Source of the DNA: Borrelia parkeri
Lineage (GTDB): Bacteria; Spirochaetota; Spirochaetia; Borreliales; Borreliaceae
Assembly: GCF_023035815.1 (NCBI RefSeq)
Contig: NZ_CP073159.1
Span: 124,001-188,000, forward strand
Reading direction: 5' to 3'
DNA length: 64,000 nt
Numbering within the stretch: position 1 is the stretch's first letter; each line of letters begins with the position of its first letter. The notes under the pieces were generated by a model. It worked only from the letters and a program-made list of their open reading frames with translations, was not told the origin of the DNA and did no database searches. Made by a program: the position numbers and the translations under genes. This document shows positions 39,154-48,298 of the stretch, piece after piece.

Positions 39154-40131
39154 TTAAAACACACCAAATAAAAATGAATTATATAAAATATACAAACATA
39201 AAAATATAATAGCAGGTCCTCTGCTAAAAGCTCCTATAAATCTCACTATGAATAATAACATTAAAGATACAACAAACATGATACTAAAATCAGTCAAATA
39301 AATATTACTCATGAGTACTGGATTTACAAAACTACTACTAGATAAAATAAAACCAATATTAAATATATTACTTCCAATGATATTACCAAGGGCAATATCT
39401 GACTCCTTTTTAATTACTGCAAAAAGAGAAACGATAATCTCTGGGATGCTGGTCCCAAAAGCTACAAAAATAATTCCAATCACTTTCTCACTAATATTAA
39501 AAACATTGTGTGCAATGTATATTGAACTATCTATTAACAACTTTGAACCGAAATATAAGAAATATATACTTAATAATAAGAGCAAAGTATTTAAAAATAA
39601 AAACTTAAACCCATAATTACAATTAAGATTTTCTAAATTTTTTATAATAGAATTATATTTTTTCTCTTCTTTATAAAATAAAAATAGATAAGATAAAAAT
39701 AAAATTAAAATCACCAATGAACTGGTTCTATAATAAGGTACCTTAAAAAAAGACAAAGTATCAAAATCAAAAGAAAACAATAAAAGAAGAAACATCAATA
39801 AAAATAAAATTATAAAAGAAAATTTGAGTCTCTTAAAATCAGTTTTAATCCTTAAAAAAAACCCTGTTAAGGGAAGTGCAAGCAACATATTAATGATATT
39901 ACTCCCAATGATATTAGAAACAATAATTTCATTTTTCCCCTTAAGAGATGCTATTAAACTTGTAAAAAGCTCTGGTGAACTTGTTGACAAGGATACTATT
40001 ATAACACCGATTAAAAGATTAGGAACTTGAAAATAAGTAGCAATGTTAACAGAACTATTTAAAAGATAATTCCCACCAAGATACAACAAAAATATACCAA
40101 ATATTACACAAAAAAGATGAATATGTGCCAA
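39154..40131 (-). CDS. Sodium/calcium exchanger family membrane protein
   Basis: About 325 residues with ten predicted helices in two inverted halves. Each half carries the family's alpha-repeat: SLSTSSPELFTSLIASLKGK with SNIIGSNIINMLLALPL, and AFGTSIPEIIVSLFAVIKKE with GNIIGSNIFNIGFIL. These hold the Glu/Asp/Ser ion ligands. It should exchange Ca2+ (or a related cation) for Na+ or H+ at the inner membrane. I prefer a TTG start at 40131 because AAGGAG is 5 nt upstream; a GTG at 40146 overlaps that site. It starts 21 bp after the DUF4015-type gene. Confidence 0.88.
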   Translation of the reverse strand: MAHIHLFCVIFGIFLLYLGGNYLLNSSVNIATYFQVPNLLIGVIIVSLSTSSPELFTSLIASLKGKNEIIVSNIIGSNIINMLLALPLTGFFLRIKTDFKRLKFSFIILFLLMFLLLLFSFDFDTLSFFKVPYYRTSSLVILILFLSYLFLFYKEEKKYNSIIKNLENLNCNYGFKFLFLNTLLLLLSIYFLYFGSKLLIDSSIYIAHNVFNISEKVIGIIFVAFGTSIPEIIVSLFAVIKKESDIALGNIIGSNIFNIGFILSSSSFVNPVLMSNIYLTDFSIMFVVSLMLLFIVRFIGAFSRGPAIIFLCLYILYNSFLFGVF

Positions 40132-40152
40132 AAAATCTCCTTCCACAAATAT

Positions 40153-42018
40153 TTAAGAAAAATTTAAAAATTCGCTTAAATCACTCTTAACCATATAGTA
40201 AATATTAGATGCATTCCATAAACTAAAGCCATTACCTAAAGATTCCTTAACGCCTCTTAATTGATGAGAAAAATATTTTAAATAAACTTCTTTACTCACA
40301 CGACGTTCAGAACCAAGCAAAAAAGCTTGAACATAAGGTCTAATTATAACCTTACCCGAAGAAAATACAGCTGCTCTATTACTCCCTTCCTTATAAATTT
40401 TATAAGCTCTAGTAGTATAGTATAACTCATTCTTTAAAAAATCGTTAGTATAATGAGAAGGATAGAACATTGGAGAAATAACATCAACATAATCCGCAAT
40501 CATAGAAATATTTTGACCAATACTATTTGTAATAAACCATCCATTATTTCCATAAATGTCAATAGAAATAGGAATAGAAATATTTTTTCTAGCCATAATT
40601 AAAAAAGATTCAAGAGCATCAATCGCACGCATCTTATATTTATTAAATCTTGAAGTTATAAGAGACACAGGCCCATCTGTTGGAAATCTAATATAATCAA
40701 ACTGAATCTCATCAACTCCAAGAGACTGAATTTCTTTTGCAATAGATAAATTATAATCCCACGTACCTTGCAAGAAGAGATCTACCCAATGTTCCTTTTG
40801 AACAAATTTAAAAGAATCACCATGATCAACCTTTACAAGGTTTGCCCAAGGCTGATTGGTCTTTTTATTCCAAAGAGCATACTCATAATTATTATAAAAA
40901 TAAAGTTTAGCGTCTTTAAACACAACAACTCGTGCAATAACATATATTCCAAGTTCTTTTGCTTTATTTAAAATATAAGGAACATCTATCAAATTTTTAA
41001 CAGCCTTTATCTTATTTGGCAAAGCTAATTTACTTGCATAAGTTAAAATACCACTATCATCTTTAAAGTCAATAATAACAGCATTCATGCCTAATCTTTT
41101 TATAAACTCAAATCTCTCATCAATAGCTGTTTTACTTCGAAGAGTATAAGCCGTTAAATAAATTGACCCCTTATTAGAAGCAAGATGCATTCTTTCTAAT
41201 TTTTTAATAGAATTTTCTCCATACACAGAAAATTGACCATCAAAAGTCCATTTGCCATCAACATAGGAATAAAAATGATTATCATAAGTTCTAACTAAAA
41301 GTTTTTCTATTTTTGAATCTGATAAATCAATAATACGCACTATCTGTTTTTTAAAGGGAAAATCTAACTTCCTAACAACCCCTAGAGTTGTATTAATTAA
41401 AATAATATCTCCATAAATTCCACAGGAAAAGTACAACTCATTTGCATTGTTTCTTGAAAACTCGATTGCACTAACCATATCATAATAACCAGCACCCAGA
41501 TATGTCTTAGAAATTAAAGAATTTAAGCTCTTAAAATCCAAATTATCATTAACACTTAAATAAATTCCACTATTAGAAGTACCAACAGCAATACGCTTAT
41601 ATTCTCCTCGAGATAATGCACTTGATGTAATGTAAGAATTTTTATTAAATTTCTCATTGTCAACTAATTTTATAAAACTTTTAAAATAATTATGAGAAAC
41701 ATAAACAGAGTCATTAGTTGTCAAAAGGGAATTTGAAGAATAAAAATCTTCATAAATAGAAGTTATTCTCTTAGACACAGGTCTTGCAAACGGATATATC
41801 CATCTAGTCTCTAGCCCCTTAGGTTCAACCTTAAATATCACATCATTATGCTTTTTATATAAAGCACCTTTATTAATAAAAAATAAATCACCATTCTTAA
41901 AATATTTAGTCTCGTCTAATGAATGCAAATGAAAACACAAGAAAAAATAAGAAAACAACAAGCAAATTATATACAAAAGCATCATACATGTATTAAGTTT
42001 CATATAAATAACATCCAA
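40153..42018 (-). CDS. DUF4015-type putative glycoside hydrolase-like protein
   Basis: In this 621-residue protein, a hydrophobic N-terminal segment (MMLLYIICLLFSYFFLCFHL) is a signal peptide or anchor. Residues ~40-290 are beta-rich and propeller-like (TTNDSVYVSHNYFKSF). The C-terminal ~320 residues form a TIM-barrel-like DUF4015 domain with NAVIIDFKDDSGILTYASK, VIARVVVFKD, VDEIQFDYIRFPTDG and SIDIYGNNGW. The DEIQFDYIRFP motif is the family hallmark. The family is linked to carbohydrate or envelope processing, but the substrate is unknown. ATG 42018 has AAAGG about 4 nt upstream; an ATG five codons later is an alternative. Confidence 0.75.
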   Translation of the reverse strand: MDVIYMKLNTCMMLLYIICLLFSYFFLCFHLHSLDETKYFKNGDLFFINKGALYKKHNDVIFKVEPKGLETRWIYPFARPVSKRITSIYEDFYSSNSLLTTNDSVYVSHNYFKSFIKLVDNEKFNKNSYITSSALSRGEYKRIAVGTSNSGIYLSVNDNLDFKSLNSLISKTYLGAGYYDMVSAIEFSRNNANELYFSCGIYGDIILINTTLGVVRKLDFPFKKQIVRIIDLSDSKIEKLLVRTYDNHFYSYVDGKWTFDGQFSVYGENSIKKLERMHLASNKGSIYLTAYTLRSKTAIDERFEFIKRLGMNAVIIDFKDDSGILTYASKLALPNKIKAVKNLIDVPYILNKAKELGIYVIARVVVFKDAKLYFYNNYEYALWNKKTNQPWANLVKVDHGDSFKFVQKEHWVDLFLQGTWDYNLSIAKEIQSLGVDEIQFDYIRFPTDGPVSLITSRFNKYKMRAIDALESFLIMARKNISIPISIDIYGNNGWFITNSIGQNISMIADYVDVISPMFYPSHYTNDFLKNELYYTTRAYKIYKEGSNRAAVFSSGKVIIRPYVQAFLLGSERRVSKEVYLKYFSHQLRGVKESLGNGFSLWNASNIYYMVKSDLSEFLNFS

Positions 42019-42091
42019 CCTTTTTTAAAATAAATTTAAAAATAAATATTAAAAAAACAAATATCATTTTAACAAATTATTGAAGTTCCTA

Positions 42092-43573
42092 TTAAGTTCT
42101 TCCATAAAGTTTTGTAATATCACTTATCTTTTTGCTTAAATCGTCACTCAAATCATCACTTAATATTCTAAAATTGTTAAGCATTGCATCAGACATATTT
42201 ATACTAAAATCAGCTACCAAATCAAGATAATCTTTCATTGGAATTATTACACTCTTTGCAACACTAGCCATCGCCCCCCTTATCATATCCCAAACAATAG
42301 CATTTTCACTAGTATTGAAATAATCAAAAATATATTTTTTATGCTCATTATCAACAGAGTTAATAAATCCACGAATAGTATTACTCTCATGAGTACCTGT
42401 ATAAACAACACAATTTTTTATATAATTATGGGGAAGATATATATTTGTGGAATCAAAATCAAATGCACATTGCATCATTTTAGTTCCAGGAAAACCAAAA
42501 TAATCTCTTAACCTAAATGTATCTCCACGATCTTTTACAAGGTCTTCAACCCAAATTTCTAAATCATTAATCTCATTTAGAACCTGTTTAAAAAAATCTT
42601 TCCCAGGACATTTTACCCATTGTCCACCAAATAGCAAAGATTCTTCTGCAGAAACCTCCCAAGTTGATACAAATCCTCTAAAATAGTCGATTCTAACAAT
42701 ATCCACATATTTACGCAAAAAATCAATACGATTAATCCACCATGCATAATCATCTTTTCTTAAAGCTTTCCAATTATAAGCTGCATTACCCCAAAGATAT
42801 TTTTTGCTAAACAAGCAATCAGGAGGAACACCTGTTACCTTATCTTTACTTGCATCAAACCTTAATTTAAAATATTTTTGATGCGCCCAAACATCAGCAG
42901 AATCATAAGACACAAAAATAGGAATATCACTTACTATTTTAATTCCAGCATTATTAGCATATTTTTTTAAAGCTTTAAATTGTGAAAAAAAGAAATATTG
43001 TAAAACTTGTTGAATATTGATCTCAACTTCAAGTGTCTCTCTAAGCTTAGCTAAAGCCTTAGCATCCCTTTTTAAAATTTCTCTACTAAATAAAAGATTA
43101 AAAGCCTGTGAAGATTGAAACTTAGAATAGTACTCTTTAAAAGCAACAAAATTTGAAAAATCTAAAAGCCAATAAGCAGCTGATTTTTTAAACTTTTCAA
43201 ATGCATGAATCTCATCAATTGTTGCCCTGTGCAAAAAATTCAAAGCAGCATTTCTTAAAACAACTTCCTTAGCTTTTAACTTATCATAATCAACATATCT
43301 ATCTTCCAAGCATTCAAGAGTGCCTAAGTCTATGTCAATAAACCTATCAATAGCATTTAAATCAATATAATTGATATTACCAGCAAATGCAGAACAAGTT
43401 GAATAAGGAAACTCCACAAAATTAGGAGGCGAATAAGGCAATATCTGCCAATAACCTTGTGATGAAGCGGCAAGAAAATCTATAAATTTATATGCCCCTT
43501 TCCCTAAATCACCAATACCGTATTTAGATGGCAGAGAACTAATATTTAGCAAAATTCCACTTTTTCTTTTCAT
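42092..43573 (-). CDS. malQ: 4-alpha-glucanotransferase (amylomaltase, GH77) with an altered catalytic position
   Basis: A 493-residue enzyme that should transfer alpha-1,4-glucan segments in maltodextrin use. Family motifs: SSLPSKYGIGDLGKGAYKFI, YWQILPYSP, SDIPIFVSYDSADVWAHQ, VDIVRIDYFRGF (nucleophile Asp296), IWVEDLVKDRG (acid/base Glu343) and TGTHESNTIRGF. In GH77 the last motif is normally THDND, with the third catalytic Asp right after His; here that residue is Glu396 (GAG, 42386..42388), and His is Tyr after the nucleophile. The rest of the fold looks intact. B. burgdorferi MalQ is reported to have natural substitutions at conserved sites. Confidence 0.9.
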   Translation of the reverse strand: MKRKSGILLNISSLPSKYGIGDLGKGAYKFIDFLAASSQGYWQILPYSPPNFVEFPYSTCSAFAGNINYIDLNAIDRFIDIDLGTLECLEDRYVDYDKLKAKEVVLRNAALNFLHRATIDEIHAFEKFKKSAAYWLLDFSNFVAFKEYYSKFQSSQAFNLLFSREILKRDAKALAKLRETLEVEINIQQVLQYFFFSQFKALKKYANNAGIKIVSDIPIFVSYDSADVWAHQKYFKLRFDASKDKVTGVPPDCLFSKKYLWGNAAYNWKALRKDDYAWWINRIDFLRKYVDIVRIDYFRGFVSTWEVSAEESLLFGGQWVKCPGKDFFKQVLNEINDLEIWVEDLVKDRGDTFRLRDYFGFPGTKMMQCAFDFDSTNIYLPHNYIKNCVVYTGTHESNTIRGFINSVDNEHKKYIFDYFNTSENAIVWDMIRGAMASVAKSVIIPMKDYLDLVADFSINMSDAMLNNFRILSDDLSDDLSKKISDITKLYGRT

Positions 43574-43704
43574 TTTTTATACCTCAAAACAATTGACTAT
43601 TTAATTAATATCTTAAAACAAATATCCACATACAATCATTATAACTAAAATGTAAAACTCATAAAGCATTATTCAAAAGATTTAATGAAATATTTTTCAA
43701 AAAA

Positions 43705-43727
43705 TATAATCTCAATTATGATATAAT
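43705..43727 (+). promoter_or_regulatory. Tandem -10 boxes before the OmpA-like protein gene
   Basis: TATAAT occurs at 43705..43710 and again at 43722..43727, the second only 7 bp before the ATG at 43735. Use of the second would give a leaderless mRNA. No Shine-Dalgarno is seen. No convincing -35 box matches either. Confidence 0.45.
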
Positions 43728-43734
43728 TCGTTAA

Positions 43735-44892
43735 ATGAATATTAAAATTGTTATATTACTATTTTTAACAAATACTCTAGCATTTTCATCCGAAATATTA
43801 GAATTTAAATACACTAAGGGGACTAAATTCAGAATAGAAACTACAGATAATCAAGAAATTTACCTAAATGAAAGATTTAACTCAAAAACCAAAACTAATA
43901 TCCAAGTCTCAAGCGAAGTAAAAGATGTAAAAAATAATTTTGCAGATATTAAATCTTACTTTAGAGTGTTAAAAAAAGATAATGAGAGCGACGTTTACTT
44001 ACTTAAAGAAGAATTTGAAGGAAATTTTAGCATAAACAAACAAGGAGAATATAAAATTAATAATGCTCAAAAAAGACCTTCTGTTAGAGGCATCCCAAGA
44101 TTCCCAAAAACACCCATAAAAGTAAATGAAAGTTGGACATATCCAGCAGAAGAATATATTCAAGCATCTGAGATTTCACAAGAAATAAAAGATTTTGTTA
44201 TAAAATTTGATGTAAATTATGTGTACAAAGGCAAAGAAAAAATAGATGGCAAATACTACGACATAATTCTCTCAAATTATAAATCTAAATATAACGTAAA
44301 AAACATATTATTCTCTCAAAAGGTTAACCAAATAATTTATTTCGACTCAAAATTAGGAAACATATATAAATATAACGATACATATGAATTTCAAATGCAA
44401 AATGACAACAATAATATCAAAATGACTGGAAACTCATTTGGGAAAATAATCTCTATTGAACTACCAAATGACAACATAATAGAGCATGAAATTAAAGAAT
44501 ATATTAGCACAAAACAGATAGACTCTATTAACATAGAGAAAAACAAAAATGGCATTAAATTAAGCTTAGATATTGAATTCTACCCTGATTCTTTCCAAAT
44601 CATTAACAAAGAATATAACAAACTAAAACACATAGCCAATTTATTAGAAAAGTTTAAAGACAACAATATTCTAATAGAAGGACATACAGCAAAGTTTGGA
44701 ACAGAACAAGAAATGCAAGAATTGTCTGAAAAAAGAGCTCATTCAATTGGAAACTATTTATTAAAAATGAAAGTAAAGAACAAAAACCAAATATTTTTTA
44801 AAGGATGGGGTGCTAAAAAACCTAAGTATGCAAACTCATCTCCTTTAGCATCAAAAAATCGAAGAGTAGAAATTACAATTCTAAACAATTAA
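43735..44892 (+). CDS. OmpA-like outer-membrane/peptidoglycan-associated protein (Tpn50-type)
   Basis: This 385-residue protein has a signal peptide (MNIKIVILLFLTNTLAFSSE, cleavage near residue 18). Residues ~20-240 form a beta-rich domain (FRIETTDNQEIYLNERFNSK). The last ~110 residues form an OmpA domain, with LSLDIEFYPDSFQIINKEYN, IEGHTAKFG, LSEKRAHSIGNYLL and ASKNRRVEI, which binds peptidoglycan. Related spirochaete proteins (Tpn50) are outer-membrane associated. It converges with the DksA-like gene with only 3 bp between stops. Confidence 0.85.
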   Translation: MNIKIVILLFLTNTLAFSSEILEFKYTKGTKFRIETTDNQEIYLNERFNSKTKTNIQVSSEVKDVKNNFADIKSYFRVLKKDNESDVYLLKEEFEGNFSINKQGEYKINNAQKRPSVRGIPRFPKTPIKVNESWTYPAEEYIQASEISQEIKDFVIKFDVNYVYKGKEKIDGKYYDIILSNYKSKYNVKNILFSQKVNQIIYFDSKLGNIYKYNDTYEFQMQNDNNNIKMTGNSFGKIISIELPNDNIIEHEIKEYISTKQIDSINIEKNKNGIKLSLDIEFYPDSFQIINKEYNKLKHIANLLEKFKDNNILIEGHTAKFGTEQEMQELSEKRAHSIGNYLLKMKVKNKNQIFFKGWGAKKPKYANSSPLASKNRRVEITILNN

Positions 44893-44895
44893 ATA

Positions 44896-45279
44896 TTAAA
44901 TTGATCGCTTGCTCTTTTTTTCTTTTTTAGTCTGACAAATTATACATAAAAATGCATAAGGAATAGCCTCAAGTCTTTCTCTTGTAATACTCTTATCACA
45001 TGCCAAACAATTACCATAAGTATTTTGGGAAATTCGATAAAGCGCCTGATTTATTAAATGCAGTTTTTTTTTCTCAACTGAACTTAAAGCTTCAAGATTA
45101 TTTCCATCCATATTGTCAAATGCAATATCAATTATGTCCTTTAAATGCATATCATTATTAATGATCTCTCTTTTACTATCCTCAACAGATCTTATAGAAT
45201 TTAATATTCTTTTTTTTGATTCTAAAAGAAAATTTCGCATCTTTTCAACAAATTCATGCTCAAAATTACTTTTCTGCAT
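44896..45279 (-). CDS. dksA: DksA/TraR-type zinc-finger transcription regulator
   Basis: The 127-residue protein has an N-terminal coiled coil (about 1-90) followed by a four-Cys zinc finger, CLACDKSITRERLEAIPYAF then CIIC, the DksA_traR signature. DksA acts in the RNA polymerase secondary channel to modulate stringent-response promoters; a DksA homologue in B. burgdorferi supports stringent-type regulation. GGAGG is 7 nt before the ATG. It is monocistronic and diverges from infA. Confidence 0.93.
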   Translation of the reverse strand: MQKSNFEHEFVEKMRNFLLESKKRILNSIRSVEDSKREIINNDMHLKDIIDIAFDNMDGNNLEALSSVEKKKLHLINQALYRISQNTYGNCLACDKSITRERLEAIPYAFLCIICQTKKEKKSKRSI

Positions 45280-45447
45280 GATATTACCTCCCTATAATAA
45301 ATTACAATTTTTAAAAAACTCCGTGTAATTATATAAACAATCCCATATAATGTAAACTAGTACATTAATTTTTAATAAAAAAATAATTGCAATGATACTC
45401 CTAATTGTGTACAATTTATTCTGTTACATAAATAACAAGGGGGCATT

Positions 45448-45669
45448 TTGAACACTAAAGAAGAAGCTATTGAAACTGAAGGTATTGTTAAAGAATCTCT
45501 ACCTAACACAATGTTTAGGGTAGAACTTAAAAATGGGCATTTAGTTTTAGCTCATCTATCTGGAAAGATGAGAAAACATTTTATAAAAATAGTTCCTGGA
45601 GATAGAGTGAAGGTTGAGCTATCACCTTATGATCTTACAAAAGGAAGAATAGTATATAGAGAAAAATAA
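45448..45669 (+). CDS. infA: Translation initiation factor IF-1
   Basis: At 73 residues, it matches IF-1 along its length ([60 protein letters not shown]). The OB-fold protein binds the ribosomal A site during initiation. The start is TTG, with AAGGGGG about 5 nt upstream; no ATG lies in frame nearby. It stands alone, divergent from the DksA-like gene and convergent with batD, 47 bp away. Confidence 0.97.
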   Translation: MNTKEEAIETEGIVKESLPNTMFRVELKNGHLVLAHLSGKMRKHFIKIVPGDRVKVELSPYDLTKGRIVYREK

Positions 45670-45716
45670 ATACTTATATCAAAGTAATTTAAATCAATTA
45701 ATAGATCGGTCTTACT

Positions 45717-47762
45717 TTATATTAAACTATCTTTAACAGACACAATAAAGTTTTTATGAATCCATCCCTGAAGTCCATGACTTGTTTGAATAAGAACAAA
45801 GTCATCTTTTCTATTAAGTACATAAACACTTATATTCCCGTTTAAGAATCGCCAGCTTCTTGAAAAATTATCAGGAACTTTATAAAGAGAAACTAGATCA
45901 CCTTTAATAATTCCAATCTCAGACTGCTGGTCAACATAAAAGTAATATGTTTGAAATAAAGTAAAACACGTTACAGATAAAAGCAAGAATAAAATAATTC
46001 TCTTTAAATTTTTTGCATAAAATTTATAAGAAATAATCACTATTAAAATATTTATTAAAATTAAACTAATAATAAAAAAAATATTAGACCAAACAAAATT
46101 ATTGTTTCGAATATTTTCATTAACTCCATTCTTAGCCTCAATAAAATCAATCACCTTGTAAAAGGTATCATTACTTGGTGAAGTAAAAAATGCCTTATAA
46201 GCCGAATAAATTGCATCAAAACATCTATCCATTTTATTCAAAATGAGAGCTCTGTTTAACCACAATCCTGAATAACTTGGATTCTTTTTAAGAATATTAT
46301 CAACTTTATTAAGAGCATTATCATAATTTTTTGATTTATAATCTTCAATTAAATCATTTATATTATCTTCTGACAAAGAACCATCGTTCATAGCATTAAG
46401 ACTAACAGCAAGAGTTAATATTAAAATAACTAATCCACAACCTGATGCAATAAAGAACTTTTTATATCTAATAAAAACAGCTAAAGAGAATAAGATTCCT
46501 GGTATCAAAATTAAGTAATAAACGGGAACAAAAAATAAAAAAGTTTTATTCCTATGTTTCAAAATATCATGGTATGAAAGCAAACTAAAATCTGACAATA
46601 AATCTTGACCAGAATCATTATTATTTTTAAATTCCCCATAATACTCATATTTTAGTCGTTTACCATCAAGTTTATAAACTTTTCCATCATCAGGATTTAA
46701 ATAAGTAAAATCACCAATATTTAAGAATAAATTACCCTTATTATCTGGTTTAAAAGTATATATCTTAGATATACTGCCCTTATAACCATCTTTTGAGGGT
46801 TCAAAATTATAATTTTTTTTATTATAAATAACTTTAGAGTTATAAGTTTCAATTTCTGGAAAACGAATATGTGGAAGATTACCTTGCCCTGTAATTTTTA
46901 TTAAAACAGTAAAAGTATCTTGATTAATTAAAGTTGAATTAGGGAATTCATAATCAATTTTAAAAGTTCCAACAGCTAAAGACTTAACTTCATCAGGTAT
47001 TGGTTTAATTTTTAAAGAAATACCAGGACTCATACGGGCAATATTTTCACCTATATTAAAAGAAACACTAGGAATAACAATACCTTTTGAACCTCTAAGA
47101 GGAGTTAAGATAAAGTTATAAAGGGGTACATCCAAGATTTCTTTACTATTAAAAGTCCTATACTTAATATTTTCAAATATAGGGGTTCTATCAATCATTG
47201 CATCTTTAACAGCATTAAAAGAACTGGCAATAGAATTTAAATTATTATTCACAAGCCAATTGACACGCAAAACAAACCCAACACTCTGATACTCATAAAT
47301 TTCTTGCTTATCAAAATCCCAATACAATCTAACTGGCAAACCAAAGAACTGAGACTCATCTTCTTTTAAAACAACCACTTCAAACTCTGAACTTAAATAA
47401 ACTTCACCAAGATAAACAACTTTTAATGAAGGAATCTTAACAAATCCCAATTTATCAAAATAATATTCAATTTTTATTTCTGTAACAATATTATTTCCAT
47501 CTGGTACCTTTGATATCGAAGCAATTTCGGTGTTATCATTTATATCTTTACTTATTTCAAACTTTAATGACGCCTCATCAATATCTTGAGATAGATTTAA
47601 TCTAATTACATGAACAACTTTAGATCCTTGAAGGACCTTAGTTGATACTAAATAATCGGTACCAGATAAAGAGTAAATCTCAAAATTTATAAAAAATAAA
47701 ACTAAAGATATCACCAATCTTCTCGTAAAGACACAGTTTGTTCTTCTGACCTTGTTACCCAT
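45717..47762 (-). CDS. batD: BatD-like protein with C-terminal SH3-type domain
   Basis: In this 681-residue protein, a signal sequence (RRLVISLVLFFINFEIYSLS) precedes a BatD-type periplasmic region of immunoglobulin-like beta domains (residues ~40-400). A membrane helix (LIPGILFSLAVFIRYKKFFI), another hydrophobic segment, a TPR-like stretch (NLIEDYKSKNYDNALNKVDN) and more helices follow. The last ~60 residues resemble an SH3b domain (VYVLNRKDDFVLIQTSHGLQ, GWIHKNFI). BatD proteins belong to the Bat 'aerotolerance' systems. GAGAGGG lies 4 nt before the ATG, which overlaps batC by 52 bp. Last gene of the moxR-bat operon. Confidence 0.82.
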   Translation of the reverse strand: MGNKVRRTNCVFTRRLVISLVLFFINFEIYSLSGTDYLVSTKVLQGSKVVHVIRLNLSQDIDEASLKFEISKDINDNTEIASISKVPDGNNIVTEIKIEYYFDKLGFVKIPSLKVVYLGEVYLSSEFEVVVLKEDESQFFGLPVRLYWDFDKQEIYEYQSVGFVLRVNWLVNNNLNSIASSFNAVKDAMIDRTPIFENIKYRTFNSKEILDVPLYNFILTPLRGSKGIVIPSVSFNIGENIARMSPGISLKIKPIPDEVKSLAVGTFKIDYEFPNSTLINQDTFTVLIKITGQGNLPHIRFPEIETYNSKVIYNKKNYNFEPSKDGYKGSISKIYTFKPDNKGNLFLNIGDFTYLNPDDGKVYKLDGKRLKYEYYGEFKNNNDSGQDLLSDFSLLSYHDILKHRNKTFLFFVPVYYLILIPGILFSLAVFIRYKKFFIASGCGLVILILTLAVSLNAMNDGSLSEDNINDLIEDYKSKNYDNALNKVDNILKKNPSYSGLWLNRALILNKMDRCFDAIYSAYKAFFTSPSNDTFYKVIDFIEAKNGVNENIRNNNFVWSNIFFIISLILINILIVIISYKFYAKNLKRIILFLLLSVTCFTLFQTYYFYVDQQSEIGIIKGDLVSLYKVPDNFSRSWRFLNGNISVYVLNRKDDFVLIQTSHGLQGWIHKNFIVSVKDSLI

Positions 47763-48298
47763 AAAACCCTCTCAAGATTTTCAATATACCTTAAAAAATT
47801 TTCATTGTTCTCAATAAAATTTTTACTTCTCTTAACACTTAAACTATCTAAATCATCTGGAATACTTCTTTTTTTAATTATTGCAAGTTCAAGATTATAT
47901 TTAGCATTATAACTTGCAGGATTGATCCTTAAAGCTTCCTTAAATGCCACCTCTGCTTTTCGATAAAGTCCTTGATTATAGTATATTATCCCCTCATTAT
48001 AGTTTATATTAAAATGCAAAAAGGAATCATTATCTCTTTTTGCATAAGAAAACATCCGAAGAGAGCTTTCATACTCTCCTAAAGAATAATATACAATCCC
48101 AAGATTATAATAACCCCACGACATACCTTGCTTATCATCTACAAGATCATAATAAGTAGAAATTGCACCCTGATAGTCGCCTCTAATATATTTATAATTA
48201 CCAATAGCCATAAGAGACATAGCTCTAATATTAGAACAAGATAAAAAGGATGCAAACATAAAACTCATTAAAAAACAAATTAAAAAGTTTCGTCCCAT
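47711..48298 (-). CDS. batC: BatC-like TPR lipoprotein
   Basis: A 195-residue protein. The signal peptide LICFLMSFMFASFLSC has a lipobox Cys at about residue 21. Three TPR-like units follow (AIGNYKYIRGDYQGAISTYY; YYNLGIVYYSLGEYESSLRM; NYNEGIIYYNQGLYRKAEVA; YNAKYNLELAI), and the tail is charged. BatC-type TPR proteins act as scaffolds for BatA/BatB/BatD. It starts 19 bp inside the 3' end of batB and overlaps batD by 52 bp, so translation is probably coupled. Confidence 0.85.
   Translation of the reverse strand: MGRNFLICFLMSFMFASFLSCSNIRAMSLMAIGNYKYIRGDYQGAISTYYDLVDDKQGMSWGYYNLGIVYYSLGEYESSLRMFSYAKRDNDSFLHFNINYNEGIIYYNQGLYRKAEVAFKEALRINPASYNAKYNLELAIIKKRSIPDDLDSLSVKRSKNFIENNENFLRYIENLERVLWVTRSEEQTVSLREDW

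Noticed and set aside
45681..45718. AAAGTAA/TTACTTT inverted repeat as terminator between infA and batD
   Set aside because: The stem is only 7 bp of A/T-rich sequence with a 24-nt loop and one arm runs into the batD stop; too weak.
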